64,000 bases of DNA from Centrapalus pauciflorus (taxonomy: Eukaryota > Streptophyta > Magnoliopsida > Asterales > Asteraceae), in contig JAANYP010007996.1 of assembly GCA_020465985.1 (NCBI GenBank), forward strand, positions 1-64,000, written 5' to 3'. The position numbers were made by a program, and so were the translations under genes. The notes below the pieces were generated by a model that made no database searches, was not told where the DNA came from, and saw only the letters and a program-made list of their open reading frames with translations. This document shows positions 33,043 to 45,708 of the stretch, piece after piece (the stretch's first letter is position 1; the number at the start of each line of letters is the position of its first letter).

Positions 33043-36000
33043 GAGATTACCACAGGTCCAAACAACAAATGGTTCGTCGACAGTGGATGCTCCAGGCACA
33101 TGACAGGGGAAAGAAGTCTCCTTACAGACTTCAAGGGTGGGAATCGGGGATTTGTATCATTCGCGGGTAACAAGGGAGGAAACATCACGGGTACTGGAGT
33201 GGTCACTAGTGGGACGATCAAGTTGGATCAAGTTTATCACATTGATAAACAGGTTCACAATCTCATTAGTGTATCTCAAATCTGTGACAAGAAGAATTCG
33301 GTGTTGTTCACTGACACTGAAGCGTTAGTGCTAAAACCGGGGTTCAAGATTCCTGAAGAGTGGATATTGATGCGGGCACCAAGGAAGAATGACTTGTACA
33401 TGCTTGATATGAACAAGCCGGAGACTTCGATGGGGCCAATCTGTTTGTTATCCAAAGCTTCGGAGACGGAATCAGTGTTGTGGCACAGACGCATGGCACA
33501 TTTGCACCTAAGAAAAATGAATTACATAACGAAAAATGGATTGGTGCAAGGTGTGCCTATGAAGAGTTTTCAGTTCGAGGACAAGTGTTTACCATGCAAG
33601 AAGGGCAAACAACATAAGAAGACACACAAGTCCACGACTCAGAACTCCATAACCTCTACATTCGATTTGTTTCATATGGATCTCTTCGAACCAATCAACA
33701 AAAGGAGTATAGGAGGTAGTTGGTATTGTTTGGTTATCACTGACGATTACTCATGATTTTCTTGGGTTTTCTTTCTAGGTACAAAGGATGAGACGGCTTC
33801 CAAGCTCATCGGGTTCTTAGACCAAGTGGAGAATTCCTATGGAACACGGGTTAAAAGGCTTCGTAGTGATAATGGAACTGAGTTCAAAAACACTGTAATT
33901 GGTGTATATTGCCTCTCAAATGGCATAGTGCATCAATTTAGTGCACCATATGAGCCTCAACAAAATGGGGTGGCCGAACGTAAAAATAGGACACTGATTG
34001 AGGCAGCTAGGACTATGCTTTCGGATTCAAAGCTTCCTACCATGTTTTGGGGGGAGGCAGTGAATACCGCATGTCATATTTTAAACCGGGTCCTAACTGT
34101 CAAATCTTTGAACAAAACCTGTTATGAAATTTTGAATAAACGGCCAGCTAATTTAACTGGCTTCGAACCGTTTGGGGTACCATGCACTTTATTGCGTACA
34201 AAACATCAACCGAAGTTTGGTGAAAAGGCTGACGAAGGATACTTCCTAGGTTATGTGCCGAACTCACCAAACCAACGGGGTTTTAACAAAACAAATGGTA
34301 CAGTGGAAATTGTGTATAACATTGAAGTCACAAGTTATACACATGAACCCCAAACAGGTCCGGAATGGATATATGACTATGATAAATTATTTGAGTCATT
34401 TAACATTCCTTTGGATGAAAATGCAGGTACAATCGAAAAGGACATGGCGACGTTGCATCTGAATGACGAAGGTCATACCTTTCCGAGGACTACATTCCAA
34501 TCCACATCCGAGCCTACCTCGACTGAAGATGGATCTCCAGAAGTCGCTGATCCAGAAGCACCTTCAACTGAGAACCAGACTCAGACACCAAATTCCAACT
34601 CTGAGGAAAATGTCCATGAGGAGGAAAATGTGGAATCTGAGGTTGTTCCCCCATTAGGTGAAATAGGATCTAACTTAGGAGATAATCTAAGAGTTGACGA
34701 GATAGAGACCTCTAGGATCAACAAGAACCATCCTATAGAAAGCATCATAAGAAATCCTAACGAGGGTGTAAGGACTAGGAGTAGTTTAAATAACAACATT
34801 GTGTTGTTGTCGATGATAAACGACTCCGAGGCATATCATACCTGTCTCTATTCTTGTTTCATCTCGCAAGTAGAGCCTAAAAATGTGCAAATGGAACTAA
34901 AGGATAACTCCTGCGTTGAAGTGATGCAGGAAGAACTCTCTCAGTTTAGGAAACTAGAAGTGTGGGAGTTAGTTCCATTACCTCGAGGGGAAATTGCCAT
35001 AGGAACCAAATGGGTTTTTAAGTGCAAAAGAGATGATCGGGGTATAGTCACTCGCAACAAGGCTAGGTTAGTTGTAAAGGGTTTCAACCAAGAGGAGGGA
35101 ATCGATTACAATGAGGTGTTTGCGCCAGTAGCAAGGCTGGAAGCCATTAGGTTGTTTCTAGCTTTTGCCTCCTTCAAGGGCTTTAAGGTATATCAACTAG
35201 ATGTGAAGAGTGCTTTCCTATATGGGAAAGTGAAGGAGCTGGTGTATGTAGAACAGCCGCCCGGATTTACAGATCCAAAATATCCTGATAGAGTATATCG
35301 TTTAGATAAGGCTCTATATGGATTGCATCAAGCACCAAGGGCGTGGTACGAGACTCTATCCAACCATTTATTAGAGAACGGGTTTGAAAGGGGTAGGATA
35401 GATAGTACGTTGTTCGTTAAGAGAAAGGTAGAACACTTCATCTTGGTACAACTGTACGTCGATGATATCATTTTTGGATCATCAGACGAACAAATGTGCA
35501 AAGATTTCGAGAAGGTGATGAAGTCGAAATTCGAGATGAGTGCAATGGGAGAGTTAAATTTCTTTTTGGGGTTACAAGTTGACCAGAAGAAGGAAGGTAT
35601 GTTTATCCATCAGACGAAGTATGTCTATGACATATTGGAACGCTTCGAGATGGAAGGGACGAAACTGACTGCCCATTTCAGCACGCCGATTCAAGTGAAT
35701 CACAATCTCGGACCGGGTACTGAAAGTGATACCGATGTGGATCCGACGTTATATCGGGCCATGATTGGATCACTTATGTATTTAACTGCTTCAAGACCTG
35801 ACATCATGTTTGCTGTGTGTATTTGTGCTAGGTTTCAAGCTAATCCGAAGGAGATGCACATGAAAGCTGTGAAGCGGATTCTACGATACCTCAAGTCGAA
35901 ACCGAAGCTGGGACTTTGGTATCACGCGGAGGGAGATCTAGAGTTGGAGGCGTTCACGGATTCTGACTATGGAGGATGCAGCTTGACGCGCAAATCAACA

Positions 36001-36411
36001 ACTGGAGGTTGTCAATTTCTAGGAGGGAGACTGGTATCCTGGCAATGCAAGAAACAGACGTCGGTAGCCGTGTCAACGTGCGAGGCCGAGTATGTTGCTG
36101 CTGGTAGTTGCTGCTCACAGGTTCTGTGGATACAACAACAATTGCGGGATTACGGTTTGGCTTACACTTAAACTCCTATTAGGATAGATAACCAGTCTAC
36201 TATCGCAATAACTAATAATCCAGTTAAACACAGTAAAACAAAGCACATAGACATAAGGCATCATTTTATTCGTGATTGTGCTGAAAAAAACTTAATCAAA
36301 TTGGTAAAAGTGGCAACAGACGATAATAATGCTGACTTATTTATCAAAGCCTTTGATAAGTCACGGTTTGAATATTTAATTCAACTAAATGGAATGCGCA
36401 ACCCAGAGTAA
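33043..36411 (+). pseudogene. pol: Pol of F: protease, integrase, RT, RNase H
   Basis: Protease with WFVDSGCSRHMTG (33070), integrase zinc region with HRRMAHLHLRKMN and CLPCKKGK, integrase core (SDNGTEF near 33870, QQNGVAERKNR near 33960), RT with WVFKCKRDDRG, YGLHQAPRAWYE and YVDDIIFGSS (about 35455-35484), RNase H with FTDSDYGGCSLTRKSTTGG and ending GMRNPE. The frame is open except for TGA 33754-33756 (integrase) and TAA 36169-36171 (RNase H). The first matches CGG in D, a change expected from deamination. The order integrase before RT is copia type. Confidence 0.9.
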
Positions 36412-38566
36412 TTTGACCTTAAGTGGTAGTTTATTTCCTTTTATAGCTGTAGAATTTCTTTCTTTTTATAGTAAGTCTGCTAATTTAGGATAGTTTCTAT
36501 TTTTAGTAAGTTAGTAGGTTATCTTCTTTTATTGCTATTTCTTATTAAAAACAAAAGAAAAAAAGAGAGAAAATCATAAAAATACAAAAAAAGAGAATAT
36601 CAGAAAAGGAATTAAGTCTTAGATGCATAGGTCAAAGTGACGAAAATTAGCACAGTCGTTACAAACTCTAAGTGTTTAGGCTTTCACACATAATGCACCT
36701 AAAATTCTAAGTGTTATACTTTATTTTGGTTTGATGTGTTGGTAGGCATAATACATATAGGGAATCTCAAGGCTAATAAAATATTTAAGAAAAAGTCAAA
36801 CGTGTCGCTAACTTAGATGTATGACCAATCGGTCTTAATTTTTATGTACAAGACATACAAACTTTGAGTCTAAATGAGGTATGCAAACTTTCTGGGGATG
36901 TATAGCAACATCAAATACATCTTAAAATGGAAAGAATAGAAAAATCATACAAAATTGAGAGTCAAAAACATGTAACTCTGTTGTACGTAAGTACAGACCT
37001 GTTGCCTCTGTTTTGATTCGGGTTAGCAAGATAAGTCGCTTTGTTGTACGTCGGTACAGACCTGTCACCGCTGTCTTGCTAGCTTTAAAAATAAACCTTA
37101 AGTCAAACTAAGACACTTTGTTGTATGAAAATACAGACCTGTATCCGATGTTTGTCTTTTATACAAAGTTTGCAGATACCAACAAGTTAGAATCTTTGTC
37201 TGTATGCCTTGATCATAAAAGTATGTCTATGTCTGAGTAACGTAAGATAATTTCATGATAAATAAAAATGCCATGAGATATTCCGAAATGTAGCATGTTT
37301 AAAGGGGGTAAATACCAACAATCGGCTAAATGGGTATTTCACGACAAACAATCAAAGGAATCAAAAATTCCTAAGTGTGAATGTTTAAGTATTGAAAGTG
37401 AGTATCTGACACCGCTATCTGATTGAACCTTTCTTTGAATATGCTCGTCAAAAATTTTTTGTTAAGTGTTTAGCATAGGTTGTAAGTTTTAATAAATATA
37501 ATTTAAGTCTAAGTTAAATTTTTTGGTCAAAATTTTAAAATTTTGTTTTTACCTATTTTATTTTATTTTATTTTACCTTAGCTTAATTTATTTTCTTTTA
37601 ATTTTAATTTTAATTTTATTTTTATTTTTATTAGGAAAAAGGTCAAAAATAAATTACTGAGGGTGCATTCATAGTTGGATAAAATAAACACTGCGTGAAA
37701 ATCTTGTGCTTAGGGTAAAGGATTTGGCATACTTTATTCCGTTACACAATAAGGTTGAAAAGGTTGAATTTATTTCAAAATTTTTGAAATTTTCTAAGTG
37801 TTTGGGGTAATTCGAGTTTAGGTTAAACTCGAAATTGGGTGATCTCGAATCTGTCAGTAGATTCGAAATTGGCCATAGACTCGAAGGTAGGTAGTATAAA
37901 TAGGTTAACAGTAATGGTCATTAAATCCATCTGTTTTTGAATCTATACTCTCGAATCTATTTGACGATTTTGAATCTATTTCTCTCGAGTTTGCGGATTT
38001 CAAGAAAAACCACTATTTGTCGAGTTTCTTGATTGTGTGTTCGATTCTACTCAAAGTTCTAGGTATAAACAACTGGTTTGTACAAGATTCAAGTAGTTTT
38101 ATACACCATTTAAGCCAAAATCACCGATTTTTGAAGGTTTATTGGTCGAAATCATGTTTTTCAAAATTACAAAGTTTGGACCGGTAAAGAGTCAAATTAA
38201 AGGCAAATATCTGTGATTAGAACCTAGTAGGACTAATGAATGTGATTTTCTAAGTTCAAAATGGTTAAAATCATTGAGTTTGGTGATGATGTGGGCCGAC
38301 GAGTTCGAATCTGTTCATGACCAGTCTCGAGTTTGTCAGTAAACTCGAGAAGGTCATTACATTCGAATGTGTCATCAAACTCGAAAAAGGGTTTCTTCGA
38401 ATCTGTTTGTTCGAATTTGTCAATTTATTTGAATTATTCAATTTAAATTTAATTAAACTTGTAGAAATTCATATGTGTTGGATTTTGTACTTCAACAAGT
38501 TCAAAATAAAACAAATTTGAGTTTAAACAAGTTTATTCATTTTTAATAATTCTAATATTTTATTTA
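36412..38566 (+). other. Pol-to-third-ORF spacer of F
   Basis: A non-coding stretch of 2.2 kb. It has the stem-loop triplet (36962-37158), a palindromic word around GGAATCAAAAATTCC (37359-37373), a TTTTA-rich tract (37550-37635) and TCGAA/TCGAG words in its last third. It closely parallels D 55154-57401. The MITE follows immediately. Confidence 0.65.
36962..37158 (+). other. Tandem stem-loop triplet in F
   Basis: SL1 has TGTAC-GTAA-GTACA (36982-36995), SL2 TGTAC-GTCG-GTACA (37045-37058), SL3 TGTAT-GAAA-ATACA (37122-37135), each followed by GACCTGT. Outer arms enclose them: TCAAAAACA with TGTTTTGA around SL1, GTTAGCAAGA (37022-37031) with TCTTGCTAGC (37074-37083) around SL2, AAGACA (37110) with TGTCTT (37153) around SL3. 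Confidence 0.6.
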
Positions 38567-38895
38567 GGGAAAATGACATCAAATAGCTCTAAACTTTTGA
38601 CTTTGTACACATTTATGTAGTGATCGTATGAAAAATGAATCGGGTTTATAACCGGGTGATTTTAAAAAACGGGTTGCCACATAAATAAAACCGGGTATAA
38701 TATAAAAACGGGTAACCACGTCATTAAAAAATTGTCCACATAGGCATTGAAACCGGAAGCAACCGGTTAACAGGTACGCCAACTACCAAATTGGAACAAT
38801 TTTGAAACTTTGACTACCAAATGTGCACAAAAAAAAGTTCACTACATAAATGTGTACAAAATCGAAAGTTCAGAGCTATTTGATGTCATTTTCCC
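38567..38895. mobile_element. Foldback MITE, copy 2 (shortened)
   Basis: 329 bp, GGGAAAATGACATC to CATTTTCCC, flanked by TTTTATTTA at 38558-38566 and 38896-38904. The left arm lacks most of its length compared with the copy at 2551, the right arm is almost complete. It sits 19 bp upstream of the third-ORF ATG and splits the putative branch point from the acceptor; D has no insertion here. Confidence 0.88.
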
Positions 38896-38914
38896 TTTTA
38901 TTTATTGTGCAGAC

Positions 38915-41900
38915 ATGGCAGATAGAGTGTTCGTGCCTAAGCATAATATGGTCATTCCCCCCGACCATCATATCCCTGAGGCGCAGGGTTTCCGTCAGAT
39001 GATGGATTTCCTAATGGAGTCTAGGATTGCATTCGCATTATCCCATAACATCCAAATCGTTATTCCATATGTACGGCAGTTTTATGAGCATTTGCAAGTT
39101 GATTGTACCGTCACCCCAACAGTTCTAAGAACAAGGATAGCAGGACAGCCGTTAGTATTTTCTGCTGATATGCTGCGTCAGGTTCTGCAACTGGGAACTC
39201 AAGAGGAAGAAAATGGGCCTATAGACTTTCCTTTAAGTATTAGGCAGGCAGCTTTTCTGAGGATGGGTTATAGCTTGGATGTTACTAAAACATCGTATAT
39301 GAAGAGTGGACTCATAGGCCAATAGAGATTTCTGGCGCACGTATTTATGGTTTGTTTTCCGGCCAAGAACGCGGGCTTTGATTATATTGTATCGAAGATC
39401 CAATCCGGGATTATCGCTTTGGTTTATAATCGCCGCTTCAGTTTTTCGGAAATGTTTTTCTCAGAGTTTGTGCATCAAATCAATGCTCCGGAACGCGAAA
39501 GATTGTTGCTGTACCCCCGATTCGTGATGATGCTCATCAGGCACTTCTTGCCTAATTTGCCGCAGTTAAATGAGATTCAAAGTGTAGCAGTTATTGACAA
39601 AAGGATTTTTGCTGATTGCTCCTCTCATAAAGGAAGGTTAGCAGTTCCGGTCGAGAGACCTTTGTTTGGAGCTGTAATAGACAGGGACTTTGTGGCACCG
39701 GATGATGCCAATTGGGCAAGTGCAGTGGAAGTTCAGCTTAGACAGCCACAACAACAACAACAAAATCAACCGCGCCCTCAGCAACAGAGGAGACGCCAAA
39801 GATCAGCAGCGAGTCAAACTCAGGCAAGTAGGCCTTCGACCAGTCAACCTCAAGAGGCACAAGAGGCAGGGCCTTCAGGTGCACAACCCGAATCTGAGTA
39901 GATAGCACGGACACTGGAGGAAATCTGGGCTTCTGGGCCTCATGCTAATGAAGAAATAACTGCTGAGCTTGTAGATCAATTGCTAGAGCCTCCGGAAGGA
40001 GAAGATGTTCTTAGGGATGTAGATGAATATCAACCTGATCAAACCGGTAATGACATGTCATCGCCAGCTACTGAGTCAGAAGATATGGAAGAAATAGAGG
40101 TTGAAGTTCCAGAGTCCGTCACTGCAGAACCGTCTGTCCAAATGGGAACCTATGGATCTAGGTTAGTGGTGAATGAAAAAACTTCACGGCGGAGAGTATC
40201 AAGAGAATCTGATGACTCTGATTTCGAAGAAGAAGAAGTTGCACCATTAGTGACAAGGCAACGGGCTAAACGTCATCGGTTTATGCAGGGAGCTACCTCA
40301 GCTTCAGCTGCACAGCCTGAAATTCCTCAGCCTCAGGACCCTCAAACTACCATTCCACCATCACCACCACATGTTGAACCGTACATCCCAACTCCCATCA
40401 TTCCGACTCCAATACAATCCATTCCATCCACCTCATCCACCTACGCAGACAATCAAAGGTTTTTGCAGCTAAAAGATAGAGTTGACTTCCAGCAGATCCA
40501 AATCCTTGGCCTGACAACGGCTATCGGTGAAATTCAAAAGCATAACGCAAATCTGGATGATGAGAATGCCGACCTGAAAAAGATTGTTGACAAAGTACAG
40601 GAAGAGAACTTGGAGCAGAAAACTTTTGTCGCTGATCAAGCAGCCGAAATAAGATTGATGCGCTCCCTGATTGAGCAGTTAATGAAAAATATAAAGGCTC
40701 ACGTGATCAAGTAGAAGTGCGCAGAGATGATGATGATGATAATGAAGATGACAATGGCAATGATTCCAGCACACAAAGACAGAATGAGCCAGTAGATTTT
40801 TCTGCTGCTTAGGATGCTCAGACTCAGGGTGAGCCAAGTCAATCAGGAGCTGGAGTAGGTGAGGCTAGTTCATCAAAGGTCTCAGAAAGTGGAGTGCGTG
40901 AGATAATTGACGCATTGATGGATATTGATGAAGAGCCATTAGATTTGGAATTTGATTTTGAAGATTATGTAGAGGATTTAGAAGAGGGAGAGTTTGTGCC
41001 AGAAGATGTCGCTGATTGGAAATCTGATGATGAGGTTGTGATAGATGAAGACGATAATGTAGATGAAGTTATCATTCAATCCCAGCCTGTCACAGAACTA
41101 TATGAGCATACTGATCAACATGTAATAGATATTGATGACATCAAAGTGGCCTCGGTAGATGATTCAGAAATGGAAGAGGCTGAAAGAGAGCCGAGCAGAG
41201 CTGATTTGCTAAATCTTTGGTTCCGCAAGGAAGAGAAGAAGACTGAGCCGAAGATAAAGAAGACGATGAGGATTCCAGGTGCAGAAAACTTCTCTGGAGG
41301 TATTATTAGTTGGTTTTTCGACAGGGAACTGCAGCTTTTTATTCTAAAGAGAAGAGATGGTCTCCAATACCTGAGGCGCAAGCTTAAAGTGTTCAACACA
41401 TTGCCGAAGGTAGAGGTGAAGGAACTGGCCTGGAAAGAGTTAATCAATATCGGAAATGACCCCTACGCTGAAGTGATAGCTAAGATAATCAGACGAGAGG
41501 GGAGACCGGGAAGATTTGAAAGACTCAAACCAAGCTCCGGAAAAAGAGTCGAGGATTCTTCAAGATTAGATCCTCATACAGGACGACCATGGGCGAAAAT
41601 GGTTTACAAGCCTGTTAAATGCTTAAGAAGGGTGCCAATGAAGAAGATGCCACAAGATATTTTGGGCAACATGAAGTGGTGGTACCTTGATAATGAAACT
41701 GCTAAAGCCATCATGGAGTATCAAGACGACAAAGTTCTTTTGAGAGTGTATGATCCTCTGCATCTGATGCATCTGTCAAAGGAAGATCTGAAGAAGCTTC
41801 ATGGCCAACATATCTTCTTTCATGAAGGATGGAGATCTGAAGCCAGAAAGTTCCAAAAAGTTGTCAGAGTATGTATAGATGCTGGTATATACGCAGGTAG

Positions 41901-41925
41901 TAGTATATATAGATCTAGTACTTAA
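38915..41925 (+). pseudogene. Third ORF of F, first copy, broken
   Basis: ATG 38915 (MADRVFVPKHNM). It parallels the intact ORF of D at 57404: conserved N-terminal domain, Gln-rich and acidic linkers, coiled coil, acidic stretch and basic C-terminal domain with ISWFFDRELQLFILKRRDG. Breaks: TGG to TAG at 39323-39325, TAG at 39899-39901, a 16-base loss near 40700 that shifts the frame, and TAG at 40810-40812. The stop of the homologous end is at 41923-41925. Confidence 0.85.
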
Positions 41926-41966
41926 TCAAGATGTAAATAGTTAGAAGCTATCGTCAAGGGGGAGTC

Positions 41967-42647
41967 TTTTGGTACACCCTGTGTGACGATAGCAGTCTAA
42001 GCGATCTAACATTTTGGTTTAAGTAATATTCAAAGTATTGAGAATTAACGAGTGTTTGATATATATGTTTATATATGTTTGACAGTTATTGATTGTATGT
42101 TTGAACTTGATGTAACGTAATACAAGAAGTTCAAACATAAAGTTCAAAGATAAATTCAAGCATAAGCTGAAAACATAAGTTTCTACACTAAGTTAATTAT
42201 GTGTAAGAGTAAATTCGAATTCTCAAAGGACTAAGATTCGAATCTAGGTCAGATTCGAATGAGTCAATTAGGCAGATTCGAATGTGTTTTATGAGGCAGA
42301 TTCGAGAGTGTCAGTGAGGACAAACTCGAATGGGCCTTGGGCCTGATTCGAGTTTGGCCCATGGCAGACTCGAATTAGCCTCTATAATTAGGGGTAGACT
42401 CGAATAATTATCAGACTTTTTGCAGAATTCGAGAGAGATTAAGCAAAAGGCGATTTCGAGTTTATCATCAGTCTTAGTGTTCTTTCGGAGAGAATCAGTT
42501 AGTAGGTGCGTCCGTTGTAGTTCGTGCAGCTTATTGATAGTCTCCGTGTTCCTGGTGAGTGTTGTTACCGTCTACCCGTTAACGAGGATTCCGCACTCGT
42601 TGACGGTTCCGCGTCTAGATAGATCTCGTATAGTGGTAGACCTTACA
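41967..42647 (+). repeat. Internal (second) LTR of F
   Basis: 681 bp. The first two bases are TT instead of TG (TTTTGGTACACC); the end is GACCTTACA. The purine tract AAGGGGGAGTC precedes it. Instead of a primer site it continues into the third-ORF sequence at 42650. Confidence 0.88.
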
Positions 42648-42649
42648 AG

Positions 42650-43950
42650 AAGCCGAAATAAGATTGATGCGCTCCCTGATTGAGCAGTTAATGAAAAATA
42701 TAAAGGCTCAAGGGGAGACATCCTGCCGTGATCAAGTAGAAGTGCGCAGAGATGATGATGATGATAATGAAGATGACAATGGCAATGATCCCAGCACACA
42801 AAGACAGAATGAGCCAATAGATTTTTCTGCTGCTCAGGATGCTCAGACTCAGGGGGAGCCAAGTCAATCAGGAGCTGGAGTAGGTGAGGCTAGTTCATCA
42901 AAGGTCTCAGAAAGTGAAGTGCGTGAGATAATTGACGCATTGATGGATATTGATGAAGAGCCATTAGATTTGGAATTTGATTTTGAAGATGATGTAGAGG
43001 ATTTGGAAGAGGGAGAGTTTGTGCCAGAAGATGTCGCTGATTGGAAATCTGATGATGAGGTTGTGATAGATGAAGACGGTAATGTAGATGAAGTTATCAT
43101 TCAATCCCAGCCTGTCACAGAACTATATGAGCATACTGATCAACATGTAATAGATATTGATGACATCAAAGTGGCCTCGGTAGATGATTCAGAAATGGAA
43201 GAGGCTGAAAGAGAGCCGAGCAGAGCTGAATTGCTAAATCTTTGGTTCCGCAAGGAAGAGAAGAAGACTGAGCCGAAGATAAAGAAGACGATTAGGATTC
43301 CAGGTGCAGAAAACTTCTCTGGAGTTATTATTAGTTGGTTTTTGGACAGGGAACTGCAGCTTTTTATTCTAAAGAGAAGAGATGGTCTCCAATACCTGAG
43401 GCGCAAGCTTAAAGTGTTCAACACATTGCCGAAGGTAGAGGTGAAGGAACTGGCCTGGAAAGAGTTAATCAATATCGGAAATGACCCCTACGCTGAAGTG
43501 ATAGCTAAGATAATTAGACGAGAGGGGAGATCGGGAAGATTTGAAAGACTCAAACCAAGCTCTGGAAAAAGAGTCAAGGATTCTTCAAGATCAGATCCTC
43601 ATACAGGACGACCATGGGCGAAAATGGTTTACAAGCCTGTTAAATGCTTAAGAAGGGTGCCAATGAAGAATATGCCACAAGATATTTTGGGCAACATGAA
43701 GTGGTGGTACCTTGATAATGAAACTGCTGAAGCCATCATGGAGGATCAAGACGACAAAGTTCTTTTGAGAGTGTATGATCCTCTGCATCTGATGAATCTG
43801 TCAAAGGAAGATCTGAAGAAGCTTCATGGCCAACATATCTTCTTTCATGAAGGATGGAGATCTGAAGCCAGAAAGTTCCAAAAAGTTGTCAGAGTATGTA
43901 TAGATGCTGGTATATACGCAGGTAGTAGTATATATAGATCTAGTACTTAA
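42650..43950 (+). pseudogene. Third ORF of F, duplicated C-terminal part
   Basis: This repeats the region starting at about 40645 of the first copy, with few differences, and is open to its stop at 43948-43950. It lacks the N-terminal half and any known start, and lies directly behind an LTR, so the LTR promoter could drive it. It keeps the 16 bases lost from the first copy, so the first copy lost them after the duplication or had a different parent. Confidence 0.85.
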
Positions 43951-43991
43951 TCAAGATATAAATAGTTAGAAGCTATCGTCAAGGGGGAGTC

Positions 43992-44669
43992 TGTTGGTAC
44001 ACCCTGTATGACGATAGCAGTCTAAGCGATCTAACATTTTGGTTTAAGTAATATTCAAAGTACTTAGAATTAACGAGTGTTTGATATATATGTTTATATA
44101 TGTTTGACAGTTATTGATTGTATGTTTGAACTTGATGTAACGTATTACAAGAAATTCAAACTTAAAGTTCAAAGATAAATTCAAGCATAAGCTGAAAACA
44201 TAAGTTTCTACGCTAAGTTAATTATGTGTAAGAGTAAATTCGAATTCTCAAAGGACTAAGATTCGAATCTAGGTCAGATTCGAATGAGTCAATTAGGCAG
44301 ATTCGAATGTGTTTTATGAGGCAGATTCGAGAGTGTCAGTGAGGACAAACTCGAATGGGCCTTGGGCCTGATTCGAGTTTGGCCCATGGCAGACTCGAAT
44401 TAGCCTCTATAATTAGGGGTAGACTCGAATAATTATCAGACTTTTTGCAGAATTCGAGAGTGATTAAGCAAAAGGCGATTTCGAGTTTATCATCAGTCTT
44501 AGTGTTCTTTCGGAGAGAATCAATTCGTAGGTGCGTCCGTTGTAGTTCGTGCAGCTTATTGATAGTCTCCGTGTTCCAGTGAGAATTGTTATCGTCTACC
44601 CGTTAACGAGGATTCCGCACTCGTTGACGGTTCCGCGTCTAGATAGATATCGTAGTGGAAGACCTTACA
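43992..44669 (+). repeat. 3' (third) LTR of F
   Basis: 678 bp, TGTTGGTACACC to GACCTTACA, followed by the target copy TAAAT (44670-44674). Preceded by AAGGGGGAGTC. Its U3 has the same block of TTCGAAT words (about 44234-44310) as the other LTRs of F. Confidence 0.9.
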
Positions 44670-44674
44670 TAAAT

Positions 44675-45708
44675 AAACATTAAGACAAACTAAGACACTC
44701 TGTTATATGTAAATACAGAACTGTCTCCGACGTTTGCCTTTTAAAAACAATTTGCAATACCGAAAAGTTATAATCATTGTGTGTCTGCCTTGATCATAGA
44801 AGTAAATCTAAGTATGGGACACGTAGGGTAGTTTCTTGATAAATAAAAAGGCCAAGTGAAATTCCAGAGTGTTAAATGATTAAAGGGAAAATCATACCGA
44901 CAATCGACTTGGAATGTATATCACGTCAAACAATCAAAGGAATCAAAAATTCCTAAGTGTGAAAGTGAAATACTGAAAGTCCGTTTGACACCGCTATCTG
45001 ATTGAACCTTCTTTGACTTTCTCGCAAATATATTCAATTAGTATAGGTCGTAATTTTCAAAGTACTTTTGAGTAGTTTTAACTTTATTTTTATTTTTTTA
45101 TTATTTTCGTTTATTTTACTTTATTTTATTTTAAGTAGGATAAAGGTCAAAGGTACTAGGATGCATTCTAGTTGGAAAAACAAAATTTGCGTGATAATTA
45201 GTTGCTAAAAGTGAAGTGTTCCGTGATGAGTTGAAAAGGTTGAATATTGTTCAAAGTTTTTCAAAACTTAAGATAAGTTGAAAAAATTGAAGATTTTTCA
45301 AGTTTTTTTAAAAAACTTACGATGTTGTGAGTGTTTAACGAAGATACGACTGTTTCTCTCGAACTTAGTTCTAGCGTTTGGTTTACGTTCTAAACCATCA
45401 AAGAATGTAAATAAGGAGAGTTTCATTGGATTTTTATCGTTGAATAATGGTTTTTAATGTCATACTAACATATTATGACTTGTTTCATGTGTTGATTAAG
45501 TCTATACATTGTTAGAATTGGAGTTTTTACAGAATTATAGATTCTTCAACTGACAAAGGCGATTCGTGAACTTCAACATCTTAATGCCCAGTTGGATCAG
45601 ACAGAGACTGATCAGCAGCAGCAGATTGCAAATCTGGAGGCTATACTGGAGGACTTGTTGAAAGATCGTCCATCTCAGGACAAATTCAAACATTATTTTG
45701 TTTTTTTT
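44675..45708 (+). other. End of E2: spacer and fragment of the third ORF
   Basis: The E2 spacer resumes after F with stem-loop 3 (44704-44717, one mismatch). A TTTTA-rich tract lies near 45085-45135. From about 45541 to 45682 the sequence encodes ILQLTKAIRELQHLNAQLDQ and further coiled-coil text equivalent to the middle of the third ORF; everything before and after is missing. A short T-rich join (45683-45708) leads into segment X copy 2. Confidence 0.65.

Larger units (their letters stand above)
28789..44669 (+). mobile_element. Copia element F (SIRE-like), with three LTRs
   Basis: The element is LTR (28789-29479), primer site, gag, pol, spacer with a MITE, third ORF, LTR (41967-42647), a second copy of the third-ORF 3' part, LTR (43992-44669). 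The target duplication TAAAT stands at 28784-28788 and 44670-44674, so the whole 15.9 kb block behaves as one insertion into the spacer of E2, between its stem-loops 2 and 3. The duplicated tail is about 2.0 kb. Confidence 0.88.
24120..45697 (+). mobile_element. Copia element E2, defective, split by element F
   Basis: E2 consists of a 5' LTR, primer site, gag, a remnant of pol, the post-pol spacer (to 28788, resuming at 44675) and a short piece of the third ORF ending about 45682. Its length without F is about 5.7 kb. Most of pol and the N-terminal half of the third ORF are deleted. No 3' LTR of its own is present: the body runs into segment X of the next unit. E3 shares the same pol deletion, so both derive from one defective copy. 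Confidence 0.78.

Noticed and set aside
36962..37158. The repeated GTACAGACCTGT words as a CRISPR-like array
   Set aside because: Only three imperfect units in a plant retrotransposon, with uneven spacers that fold as outer stems. A structured RNA explains them.
37550..37635. TTTTA-rich tract as a satellite or origin
   Set aside because: It is irregular low-complexity sequence, present at the same place in D and E as part of the spacer.
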